A stretch of 64,000 nucleotides of DNA, from contig OZ244151.1 of assembly GCA_965216195.1 (NCBI GenBank), forward strand, positions 2,294,001-2,358,000, given 5' to 3'. Under the pieces are notes generated by a model that was not told where the DNA came from, did not search any database, and was given only the letters and a program-made list of their open reading frames with translations. Of this stretch, positions 1 through 8,533 are shown piece by piece (the stretch's first letter is position 1; every line of letters begins with the position of its first letter). Origin of the DNA: Aridibacter sp965216195 (GTDB lineage: Bacteria > Acidobacteriota > Blastocatellia > Pyrinomonadales > Pyrinomonadaceae). The position numbers and the translations under genes were made by a program.

Positions 1-921
1 CTTGGCAAACGAATCAAGAGTAAAGATAAGTCGAATTTGTATTTGAAAATATTCCGCCGGTCTTTACTTATCTTCATTCTGGGGCTTTTCCTAAACGCCT
101 TTCCGTTGTTTGATTTTAATACGCTGAGAATACCTGGGGTACTCCAACGAATCGCCATCTGTTATCTGATCGTCTCGCTTTTGTTTTTGCACTTAAACTG
201 GAAACAGCAGACGGTCTTATGCGTCCTTCTTCTTTTGTCCTACTGGATTCTATTAACTTCAGTCAATGTTCCGGGTTGCGTAACAACCTCAATAAACGAC
301 AAGGCCTGCAATTTAAGTGCGTACCTAGACCGTCTGATATTAGGAGAAAACCACATTTGGAGTTTGGGAAAGGTGTACGACCCTGAAGGAATACTAAGCA
401 CTATCCCTGCGATTGTTACGACAATCTGCGGGCTTATCTGCGGAATTTGGCTGAAATCGGACAGGAACATATCGGAGAAAGTAAATGGCATATTTTTCTT
501 CGGTTTGGTTTTGCTGGCAGGCGGATGGGCCTGGTCCTTTTGGTTTCCGCTAAATAAGGCACTTTGGACAAGCTCCTACGTTCTTGTTACGGCTGGGGCG
601 GCCTTATGTTTTCTGGGTAGCTGCCTATGGTTAATTGACCTTCAGGAATACAAACGATGGTCAAAACCTTTTGTTGTTTTTGGAACAAACGCTCTCGCGC
701 TCTACATCGGAGCTGAGCTGACCTCCCGGATTTTGGATGTAGTTAAAGTTGCGGGTGGAAGCGAAGAGTTAGTATCGGTAAAAAGCTGGATCTATAGATC
801 AATATTTGCGCCGTTTGGCTCGACTGCGAATACTTCCCTAGCCTACGCGATTTCCTTCCTCGTGCTTTGGTACTTCCTTATGTGGGTTCTCTACCGAAAA
901 CGTATTTTTATAAAGGTTTAG
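1..921 (+). CDS. HGSNAT/NagX-like membrane acyltransferase (DUF5009-type), 5' end outside window
   Basis: The frame is open from base 1 (Leu-Gly-Lys-Arg-Ile...) and runs to TAG at 919-921, so the N-terminus lies upstream of the window; about 306 codons are visible. The product is strongly hydrophobic, with around eight predicted membrane segments. The motif RIPGVLQRIAICYL near the visible start is typical of the DUF5009/heparan-alpha-glucosaminide N-acetyltransferase family, whose members sit in the inner membrane and are thought to acetylate amino sugars. Its stop overlaps the convergent ROK gene by 4 bp. Proximity to a GH20 hexosaminidase suggests a role in amino-sugar use, but substrate and activity are inferred. 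The family call is fairly safe; the biochemical role is not. Confidence 0.75.
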   Translation, partial: LGKRIKSKDKSNLYLKIFRRSLLIFILGLFLNAFPLFDFNTLRIPGVLQRIAICYLIVSLLFLHLNWKQQTVLCVLLLLSYWILLTSVNVPGCVTTSINDKACNLSAYLDRLILGENHIWSLGKVYDPEGILSTIPAIVTTICGLICGIWLKSDRNISEKVNGIFFFGLVLLAGGWAWSFWFPLNKALWTSSYVLVTAGAALCFLGSCLWLIDLQEYKRWSKPFVVFGTNALALYIGAELTSRILDVVKVAGGSEELVSVKSWIYRSIFAPFGSTANTSLAYAISFLVLWYFLMWVLYRKRIFIKV

Positions 922-2114
922 GAAATTGAAGCAGAAGCAAACTTATCCACCAAAACGAGACTCAAGGCGCCCATTAGGGAAGGATGATTTCCGAGCGTAG
1001 AAGGCATGATCGTTACTGGCGGATACCTATTACAAATTGCTCCTTCAGCCGCCTTGGAGATTTCGTCGGATACAAGCGACCAGGCGCCGACGATGGTTCC
1101 TGTCACGATTGTAATCTCAGGCGATAGTCCCTGAATAAGATTGGAGATACCGATCCCTATATAGTGAGCTGTTTCCTTTAACGATCTCACGGCGCTTTCA
1201 TCTCCCTGAAGAGCCAGATTAACCAGATCGGCAAAATCGATTTCTGGGTTTCCATTTTGTGCATTAATAGAATTACGATACCTGGCGAGGGCGGCTCGTT
1301 CCGAGGCAAAAGCTTCCCAGCAATCGTCATTACCCGCGGAGCAGACGCTTGGCGCATCGGATCCGATCCTCATGTGTCCAAACTCCCCGGCAACACCAAG
1401 CTTTCCTCGATAAACCTGTCCGTCAAATACCACGCCCGTTCCAACACCGTTATCAACCAGCACAACGATAAAATCTCGCACGTTGCTAATTTCCGGACGA
1501 CCTAACCATAGTTCCGCCAAGGCAGCTGCATTAGTGTCGTTTTCCATCTTGACAGGGAGCCCCGTGGCAGCCCTCATGTCCACTGCCATACTCGGTTGAT
1601 CCCAGTTAAGTCTGGGAATTTTTAGTGCCAGTCCTTGCCAAGATTCGACGAGACCCGGCAGGCTTACACCAATTCCTTCAATCGTACCCTCAGATTTACC
1701 AATAAAATCCTTGCAGGTAGCAATGATCTTTTCGACGCTTTTCTCATAACTTCGATTCGTGGGAAATTCTTTGTAATCGATCAAACGCCCGCTTAAATCA
1801 CTTGTACCAACAATCGTTCGTTTCACACCAATATTAACTCCGAGTGCAATCGCACCGGTCGATTTCAGCGACAACAACCTCGGCGGTCGGCCGCCCGAGG
1901 ATTCCCCGTAAAATTCCTGAACCAGACTGGCAGCTGACAATTCATCAACTATCAAAGACACAGTAGAACGCTGAAGGTCGGTAAATCTGGCTATTTCAGC
2001 CCGTGAGATCGGTCCCTTCTCCCTTATATAATTCAGAATTATCTGGCGATTGATGTCCCGTATGGTGCTCGAGCGCGCAACGCTGATTTTCCTTAGATTT
2101 ATTCGCTTAGCCAT
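918..2114 (-). CDS. ROK-family transcriptional regulator (NagC/XylR type)
   Basis: 398 residues from ATG 2114. A TTG 12 bases upstream (2126) has an AAGG four bases before it and is a possible alternative start. The N-terminus carries a winged HTH (about residues 12-75: INRQIILNYIREKGPISRAE then DLQRSTVSLIVDEL). A ROK sugar-kinase fold follows, with GVNIGVKRTIVG near residue 90, the ENDTNAAALAE segment and GEFGHMRIG. The zinc-site region reads VCSAGNDDCWEAFAS, lacking one cysteine of the usual CxCGxxGC arrangement. ROK repressors bind operator DNA and are released by a sugar ligand. It is the last gene of the glycosidase operon, 115 bp after bglX, so it probably regulates that operon. Whether it also reads the 20-bp operator near the xylose genes is inference. 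Confidence 0.88.
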   Translation of the reverse strand: MAKRINLRKISVARSSTIRDINRQIILNYIREKGPISRAEIARFTDLQRSTVSLIVDELSAASLVQEFYGESSGGRPPRLLSLKSTGAIALGVNIGVKRTIVGTSDLSGRLIDYKEFPTNRSYEKSVEKIIATCKDFIGKSEGTIEGIGVSLPGLVESWQGLALKIPRLNWDQPSMAVDMRAATGLPVKMENDTNAAALAELWLGRPEISNVRDFIVVLVDNGVGTGVVFDGQVYRGKLGVAGEFGHMRIGSDAPSVCSAGNDDCWEAFASERAALARYRNSINAQNGNPEIDFADLVNLALQGDESAVRSLKETAHYIGIGISNLIQGLSPEITIVTGTIVGAWSLVSDEISKAAEGAICNRYPPVTIMPSTLGNHPSLMGALSLVLVDKFASASIS

Positions 2115-2241
2115 AATAGCAATCAATTTGCCTTGTCTTCTGAGTTTAAGGGTAAAATTCGTTAAGTCTAATTCCCTCGCTTATTTATGTACACTAACAA
2201 TCGAGACGTTATAAAACAATGTTCTCCAATTTAGCAACGGA

Positions 2242-4509
2242 TTACCTTAGTCTTATTGCAACTTCCTCAACGTCTCGAGAGTTCGGACCAACAAAAATTT
2301 TGAAATCCCCTGACTCAACCAGCCAATCGCCTCCTTCATCGTAAAAGCCGAGTTTTCCTGCCGGCAGTTTGAATTTGACCGCCTTCGATTCACCTGCTTT
2401 CAACGATATCTTCGCAAAATCCTTGAGTTCCTTAACCGGGCGAACGCGTGATGCAGCTATATCGCGAATATAAAGTTGCACAATTTCCTGACCCGCTCTG
2501 TCTCCCGTATTTGTAACGTCCACCGAAACCGTAAAATCATCTCGCTTGGTGATCTCGGATTTCGAAGTCGACACCTTACCGTATTTAAATGTCGTATAAC
2601 TCAGTCCGTAACCAAACGGATATAAAGGAGAATTCGGAATATCCCTGTAACGGGAAACCCAGAAATCATCCGGGCCGTTTCGTCCGTCCACGTGAGGGCG
2701 CCCGGTATTGTAATGATTGTAATAAACCGGTATTTGCCCCATCGCGTAAGGAAATGTGATCGTTGTTTTTGCCGAAGGATTTACATCTCCAAACAATATG
2801 TCGGCAACCCCATTTCCGTGTTCGGTACCGCCAATCCAGGCGTTAAGAATCGCGGGAAAGTTTCTGTCGACATCGGTCAGAATCATCGGACGTCCGGCCT
2901 GCACAACCACAACTAGAGGCTTTCCCGTATCTTTCAACTTTTTAAGCATAGCCATTTGCGCCGGACTTGGATTCACATCCGCAAGACTTCTTGCTTCGCC
3001 CGCAACCTTTCCGGTTAACCCAATGGTCGCAACAATAACGTCTGCGCCTTCAGCCTTACGCGTCAAATCAGCTAAAAGCTCAGCCGAAGATTTATTCTTC
3101 TCGTCATACCCTTTTGCGAATATGACGTTTGCGTCAGGAAGTTTGTTTTTGATCCCTTGAAGAATCGTGACGGTATGTTTGTGCTCGCCCGCTCCTTTCC
3201 AAAAATCGAGGACGTCTTCCTGTGACTCGGCAAGAAACCCGGTGACGAGAACGTCTTTCACTGACTTTGAGAGAGGAAGAATTTTGCCTTCGTTTTTGAG
3301 CAGAACCATTGACTCAGCTGCTGCATCCCTTGCAATCTTTCGATGCTCTTTACTAAGCAATGTCGCTTTCTCGCGTCCCTCATTCGAGTACTTGTAAGGA
3401 TCTTCAAACAAGCCAAGCTTGAACTTCCACCAAAGGATACGTCCGACAGCTTCATTAAGCCTCTTTATCGGAACTTTTCCTTTTTTCACGAGCCCAGCCA
3501 TTTCATTGACCATCACACGCGATTCCATATCCATGTCCGAACCGGTCATCAAAGCCTTTTCAGCCGCATCGGCCTCGTTTGCCGCGTGTCCATGGGCGAT
3601 CATTTCCTTAAATGAACCCCAGTCTGAAACTATGAAACCCTTAAATCCCCATTTATCTCTGAGTATCGTCTTATTTAGATAGCTGTTTCCGCTTGCGGGA
3701 ATCGCGTCAACAATATTGAAGGCGTTCATCACAGTTGCCGAGCCCGCTTCGATCGCAGCTTTATATGGGGGAAGGTAATAATTCCACAGCGCATAACGTG
3801 AAATATCGACCGTGTTGTACTCGCGTCCGCCTTCCGGTGCGCCGTAAGCGGCAAAGTGTTTTACGCAGGCCATGATGTGTTGATCATCAAATTCCTTACC
3901 CTGAAAACCGCGAACCCTGGCTGCTGCAAAAACAGCTCCAATATAAGGATCCTCTCCCGATCCCTCCATCACTCTTCCCCAACGCGGTTCCCGCGTTACG
4001 TCCATCATCGGAGCAAATGTCCAATGAAGTCCCGCTGAAGCAGCCTCCTTGGCAGCGATCGAGGCAGTTAGTTCGGCTCCTTCAGGATTCCAGCTTGCGG
4101 ATTCGGCAAGCGGAATCGGAAAAATTGTTTTGTAACCGTGAATAACGTCATACGCAAACAAAAGCGGGATACCGAGCCGTGATTCCTCAACCGCGATCTT
4201 TTGGACATTTCCCGTTTCTTTTGCTCCTACAACATTTAAGAAGGAGCCGATTTTCCCTTTTCGAACCAGATCGAGTTTTGCTTTTTGTCCGGGATCTTTT
4301 AAGGCCTTTGGACCCGTTAAAACACCGCCGCTAAGCTGATTCAACTGCCCAACCTTTTCGTCTAAGGTCATTCGATTCAAAAGGTCATTGACTCTCTGTT
4401 CGATCGTCAATCTCGGATTCTTGTATGGCGGATCGGGGAACTTTTGAGCGATCAAAGTGATCGGCAGAAATATAAATATTGTTATCAAAGAAATAAGAAA
4501 CTTTTTCAT
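2242..4509 (-). CDS. bglX: Periplasmic beta-glucosidase, glycoside hydrolase family 3 (BglX type)
   Basis: 755 residues, close to E. coli BglX (765). A signal peptide (residues 1-21, ending LIAQ) directs export. The GH3 N-terminal barrel spans about 35-370, with KHF at 217-219 and the nucleophile Asp296 in GFIVSDWGS. The GH3 C-terminal domain covers about 395-620 and a fibronectin-III-like domain ends the protein. It should release glucose or related sugars from the non-reducing end of beta-linked oligosaccharides. ATG 4509 is preceded by AGGAAAG at good spacing. It sits 30 bp after the GH20 stop and is transcribed with it. Exact linkage specificity cannot be read from sequence; it is one of three GH3 enzymes in this window. 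Confidence 0.92.
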   Translation of the reverse strand: MKKFLISLITIFIFLPITLIAQKFPDPPYKNPRLTIEQRVNDLLNRMTLDEKVGQLNQLSGGVLTGPKALKDPGQKAKLDLVRKGKIGSFLNVVGAKETGNVQKIAVEESRLGIPLLFAYDVIHGYKTIFPIPLAESASWNPEGAELTASIAAKEAASAGLHWTFAPMMDVTREPRWGRVMEGSGEDPYIGAVFAAARVRGFQGKEFDDQHIMACVKHFAAYGAPEGGREYNTVDISRYALWNYYLPPYKAAIEAGSATVMNAFNIVDAIPASGNSYLNKTILRDKWGFKGFIVSDWGSFKEMIAHGHAANEADAAEKALMTGSDMDMESRVMVNEMAGLVKKGKVPIKRLNEAVGRILWWKFKLGLFEDPYKYSNEGREKATLLSKEHRKIARDAAAESMVLLKNEGKILPLSKSVKDVLVTGFLAESQEDVLDFWKGAGEHKHTVTILQGIKNKLPDANVIFAKGYDEKNKSSAELLADLTRKAEGADVIVATIGLTGKVAGEARSLADVNPSPAQMAMLKKLKDTGKPLVVVVQAGRPMILTDVDRNFPAILNAWIGGTEHGNGVADILFGDVNPSAKTTITFPYAMGQIPVYYNHYNTGRPHVDGRNGPDDFWVSRYRDIPNSPLYPFGYGLSYTTFKYGKVSTSKSEITKRDDFTVSVDVTNTGDRAGQEIVQLYIRDIAASRVRPVKELKDFAKISLKAGESKAVKFKLPAGKLGFYDEGGDWLVESGDFKIFVGPNSRDVEEVAIRLR

Positions 4510-4539
4510 AATCTTTCCTACATATCCAATGCGAATAAA

Positions 4540-6579
4540 CTACTTTTTTCCAACGCTTGCATTTACCAGCTTTTCCATACCATCGATAACCGCGAATTCC
4601 AAAGCGGCCTTGGGTTTAGCTATTTTTTTGAGCTCAGCTAATCTCTCGGCGCGCCACTTTTTGCCGTAATCCGCCTCACTTTCCAGAGCTTTTAGAGCTT
4701 CTAAGCCAATTGCGGATAATTTTTCCAGATCGCTCGCAAGTTCCTTTGCTTCATGAAGTCCGGCCGATACCTCCATCTGACCTACGAGAGGTGAACTCGC
4801 GTGACTCCATGTGATGAAGACTGTTTGCAGGTCTCCTAACCGGCTTTTAGATCTCGTCGACAAAGCTTTTTCGACCAGCTTATTAAATTCCCTTGCGCCC
4901 GCTGCATCCGGCCCTGCCGCATCGATCAACCCCGTCAGGGGGCTCAGCATAGTTTGTTTTCGGAGTTGGTATCTTTGATATCGCTTTACTGGCTCGATTA
5001 AAGAAGTCAAAATCTCGAGTGCCCAAATATCATTACTCCGCACCAAACGCCGAAGCATCATCGCTCGATTTTTTCTATGAGTAAGCCCTAATTCCTCAAG
5101 TTGAATTGAAATTATCTTAAGGCGGCGGTACATATCGTCTACATCCTTTACCTCGCGCGGCGACCAAAAGCGCTCGGCGACTGCAGCTGTTCTGGGCCAT
5201 ATCCTCGAATCGATTGTTTCTGGTGAAACCCATTCGCCCCACATTGTCGCCTCGCCTCCAAGGATCTTCTTTTGCTGATCTGCGGTAAGAGTTGTATCAG
5301 CCGGAATCGGATCAACCACGTAGTGTTTCGAGGCCGGGTGAATGAGATCGATGTAATAACCATTCGACAGAACTCCAAAGTAGCCCTTTTTTGCAGCCTC
5401 AGCGAGTGACTGTTGTCCGCGCCAGGAATGAATGACAACGTCATTTGGCAAATCGGGTTGGAAGATCTCGTCCCAGCCCATCATGGTTTTTCCGTTTTTC
5501 TTAAAGATTTTCAGGACTTGCTTATTAAAGTAAGTCTGGAGTTCGTGGTTGTCTTTAATCCCCTTTTTTTTCATAAAGGCTTGAATCCTGGGACTTGCAT
5601 CCCATTGCTTGCCTTCATTTTCGTCTCCACCGATATGGACATATTTATCGGGAAACAGTCCGGCCATTTCTCCGAAAAAGTCATCCAGAAACTCGTAAAC
5701 TTCCTTGCGGGTCGGATCAAGCGTCGGATCAAAAATCCCTGCCCGGCGCTCAATCTTATAAGGTCCCGGCAAACTTCCGAGCTCCGGATACGCCACCAGC
5801 CAACTCGTCGCGTGCCCGGGCAAATCAAACTCGGGAACTACCCGTATTCCCCGATCTGCGGCGTAACTTACAATCTCTCGAATCTCTCTTTGTGTGTAAT
5901 AAAGACCGTCGGAGCCTAGCTCATGCAGCTTCGGATGTTTTCTGCTTTCAACGCGAAAACCCTGGTCCTCCGTCAGATGCCAGTGCAAGACATTCAGCTT
6001 TAATGCTGCCATTGCGTCAATGTTTCGTTTTAGTACATGAAGAGGTTGGTAATGTCGCGCGACGTCGATCAAAAGCCCCCGCCAGGGAAATCTCGGTTTG
6101 TCCGAAATAGATACTGCCGGAAAGTAGAATCCATCTTTATCACTTTCGAGAAGCTGAATAAGAGTTTCAAGTCCACGCATCGCTCCGAAGGTTGTTTTTG
6201 CTTTTAAGTGCGCGCCTTTCGGTGTAACTTCAAGGTCATACGACTCATCTTCCCCAAGTGTTGGAACATTATTAGCGACCCTTTCAGTTTCGACGAGCAG
6301 GTTTGCCGATGCTGCGGTAAACGTTCGCGACAGTTCTAAAACGGTTCGTCCTTCAATCCGCCGTAGAACCCGGGAAAGATATTCTTTTAATCTCTGATCG
6401 GACTTTCCCTTTAGTGCAACCGAAAAATCTTTTGTGACCGGAAGTCTGCCGTTTCTATAGTCGATCCCTGCCGGAACGGGCATCAGATCTGTTCGCCCTG
6501 AGACCGATTGCCGGGCAAATGCAAAGGATGTTAAAACCAACGAAGCCAACAACGCAAAAGCGTAAGATTTTATTTTCAT
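4540..6579 (-). CDS. Beta-N-acetylhexosaminidase, glycoside hydrolase family 20
   Basis: 679 residues from ATG 6579, chosen because AGGAG lies upstream and a clean signal peptide follows (MKIKSYAFALLASLV... cut near FARQ). The frame stays open upstream into the GH5-GH16 gene, but that extension is not credible. A GH20b domain covers about residues 30-165. The catalytic barrel follows, with LNVLHWHLTEDQGFR near 195-209 and the catalytic pair Asp319-Glu320 in HIGGDE. GH20 enzymes remove terminal GlcNAc or GalNAc by substrate-assisted catalysis. About 170 residues after the barrel form a helical C-terminal region. It starts 10 bp after the GH5-GH16 stop, so the two are very likely co-transcribed. 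Likely substrates are chitin- or glycoprotein-derived oligosaccharides. Confidence 0.92.
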   Translation of the reverse strand: MKIKSYAFALLASLVLTSFAFARQSVSGRTDLMPVPAGIDYRNGRLPVTKDFSVALKGKSDQRLKEYLSRVLRRIEGRTVLELSRTFTAASANLLVETERVANNVPTLGEDESYDLEVTPKGAHLKAKTTFGAMRGLETLIQLLESDKDGFYFPAVSISDKPRFPWRGLLIDVARHYQPLHVLKRNIDAMAALKLNVLHWHLTEDQGFRVESRKHPKLHELGSDGLYYTQREIREIVSYAADRGIRVVPEFDLPGHATSWLVAYPELGSLPGPYKIERRAGIFDPTLDPTRKEVYEFLDDFFGEMAGLFPDKYVHIGGDENEGKQWDASPRIQAFMKKKGIKDNHELQTYFNKQVLKIFKKNGKTMMGWDEIFQPDLPNDVVIHSWRGQQSLAEAAKKGYFGVLSNGYYIDLIHPASKHYVVDPIPADTTLTADQQKKILGGEATMWGEWVSPETIDSRIWPRTAAVAERFWSPREVKDVDDMYRRLKIISIQLEELGLTHRKNRAMMLRRLVRSNDIWALEILTSLIEPVKRYQRYQLRKQTMLSPLTGLIDAAGPDAAGAREFNKLVEKALSTRSKSRLGDLQTVFITWSHASSPLVGQMEVSAGLHEAKELASDLEKLSAIGLEALKALESEADYGKKWRAERLAELKKIAKPKAALEFAVIDGMEKLVNASVGKK

Positions 6580-6589
6580 AAACGTGCTC

Positions 6590-8485
6590 CTATTTGCTTT
6601 CCGCTCTCTTATAAACACGAACATAATCAACAAGCATCTCCCCGGGAAACTTTGTCGTTTCATCCGGATTTCCTGGCCATCTCCCGCCGACCGCAAGATT
6701 CAATAAAATAAAAAACGGGTGTTCGTAAACCCACTCAGCGCCTTTCGGTAAATCAGCCGGCTTCCTCGTTTGGAAGTGCTCGCCGTCAACATACCAGCGA
6801 ATCTCGTTTGGCTCCCACTCAACCGCGTAAACATGAAAATCATCCGGGAAACTACGCCCCGTCCGGTGATCAAACGACTTACCGATTCCTTTTGCGCCTT
6901 CATATTTTGGGCCGTGAATCGTCCCATGAGTTTTGCCGGGTTCGCGGCCGATATTCTCCATGATGTCTATTTCACCGCAGTGCGGCCATCCGACCTCCTT
7001 GAAGTCATCGCCAAGCAGCCAGAATGCCGCCCACATTCCCTGGCCGGCGGGAACTTTGATTCGAGCCTCAAACCGTCCGTGCTTCTGCTCAAACTTATCC
7101 ATCGTGACAAGTCTTGCCGATGTGTATTTACAACGACCGTACCAACACCGGTATTTTTTCGGCAGATTCTCTCTGATCGCCGTTATCACGAGCGAGCCTT
7201 TGCCGTTTTGATGGGCATTGCGTCGGGAGGCGGTATAGTACTGCAGTTCTTCGTTTCCCCATCCCTTGCCTCCGATCCTGGGTGTCCATTTTGATCGATC
7301 AACACCCGAATTCTTCTTGCCGTTAAACTCATCGTTCCAAGTGAGATTCCAGCCGCGTCGGCGCTCCGTTTCAAAGGAGTCGACCGCTTTCCTCATACAA
7401 TCCGCTAGCCGGGTTGTACCAGTTTCAAACATATTGAATCCAGCGTCCCATTCCCACCAGGCATTTGGAATATCGAGTCGGCCAAGCGCCGAGTAAACGA
7501 CTTTAGCGTGTCGACAACGGTCTTTGATCCCGACACTCTTACCGTAGGAACCAAACTCCCCTAAAAAGATCGGAACATCGTTTTTTATCGACCAATCCTT
7601 TGCTGCTTTCAGATCACTGTACATTTTCGCCGGGTTTGAGTCTTCTTCGTAGGTCTTATAGAGACCGGTCACCCAAACCCCCTTTACATCCGGCGGCTTC
7701 TTTAGCTTCTCCTTCTCCAAAGGAAACGGAATATTTTGGCTTTCAGCCAGACCTACAGCAGCCCAGGTTGTACCCTGATGGGTAAACAGAAACGGATCGT
7801 AGTAATGGAATGTGTAGATGATGTTATCGTCAGAAAAAGGTTTTGATTCGATAAGCGCCTTTCGGGAATTCCAATCGTGAAACCCGACAATCAGAGTGTG
7901 TTTCGGAGCGATGCTTCTGACCGTTCTGATCAATTCCTCTGCTTGCCGTCGCCAAACACCGGCTTTAATATCGTGCGGTTCGTTTCGGATCTCAAAAAAA
8001 ACCTTATTCGGATCCGTTTCACGGTACCTTGCCGCGACCTCGGCCCATATCCACTTGAGCCGTTCGGTAGTAGCGGCGTTTGGAATAGAACCGTCTAATT
8101 CTAAATGGTGGAGATCCAGGATTACTTTTAGGTGATTATTTAGCGCCCGTTCGATCAGAGCATCGACCGCCGCCAACCCGCTATTTTCCGTCCATCTATA
8201 AGGTTTTTCAAAGCTTGTCCAGGCGCTAAAAGTAACGGGAATGCGCACCGTTTCAAACCCGTTAAGCGCAATGTCATCCAACATTGTCAGCCGCTTTTCA
8301 AGATCTGGCCCCTTGTAGAAATCTGAAAACTTCTTCGCCTTGGTGCCTTTCCAGTAGTTTTCGAGAAAACTCAGATTCATCCCTTTACCAAGTTTTCGAG
8401 CACGATAATCAGCTACACTTTTTGCCACGCCAAATGAATGGCAGGTCATTAAGAGGAAAAGGATAAGGCATATTTTTTTTGCCAC
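6590..8485 (-). CDS. Bimodular GH5-GH16 glucanase (endo-beta-glucanase plus laminarinase-type domain)
   Basis: 631 residues with signal peptide (MAKKICLILFLLMTCHSFGV). Residues about 30-375 are a GH5 barrel: acid/base Glu169 in EIRNEP, nucleophile Glu310 in FLGEFGSYG. Residues about 380-628 are a GH16 jelly roll with the catalytic signature EIDIME (Glu505, Asp507, Glu510). GH5 enzymes of this kind cut beta-1,4- or mixed-linked glucans; GH16 proteins with this motif are mostly beta-1,3- or beta-1,3-1,4-glucanases. Both catalytic sets are intact, so the protein should carry two activities on one chain. No carbohydrate-binding module is visible. It lies 48 bp after the first GH3 gene and 10 bp before GH20, within the operon. 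Confidence 0.9.
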   Translation of the reverse strand: MAKKICLILFLLMTCHSFGVAKSVADYRARKLGKGMNLSFLENYWKGTKAKKFSDFYKGPDLEKRLTMLDDIALNGFETVRIPVTFSAWTSFEKPYRWTENSGLAAVDALIERALNNHLKVILDLHHLELDGSIPNAATTERLKWIWAEVAARYRETDPNKVFFEIRNEPHDIKAGVWRRQAEELIRTVRSIAPKHTLIVGFHDWNSRKALIESKPFSDDNIIYTFHYYDPFLFTHQGTTWAAVGLAESQNIPFPLEKEKLKKPPDVKGVWVTGLYKTYEEDSNPAKMYSDLKAAKDWSIKNDVPIFLGEFGSYGKSVGIKDRCRHAKVVYSALGRLDIPNAWWEWDAGFNMFETGTTRLADCMRKAVDSFETERRRGWNLTWNDEFNGKKNSGVDRSKWTPRIGGKGWGNEELQYYTASRRNAHQNGKGSLVITAIRENLPKKYRCWYGRCKYTSARLVTMDKFEQKHGRFEARIKVPAGQGMWAAFWLLGDDFKEVGWPHCGEIDIMENIGREPGKTHGTIHGPKYEGAKGIGKSFDHRTGRSFPDDFHVYAVEWEPNEIRWYVDGEHFQTRKPADLPKGAEWVYEHPFFILLNLAVGGRWPGNPDETTKFPGEMLVDYVRVYKRAESK

Positions 8486-8533
8486 GCGATTCTCCGATCA
8501 GAGCCGCAAACCTCACAAGCTTACTAATTACTT

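Noticed and set aside
6580..6696. 39-codon upstream extension of the GH20 frame into the GH5-GH16 gene
   Set aside because: ATG 6579 has AGGAG and a signal peptide; the extension lacks both.
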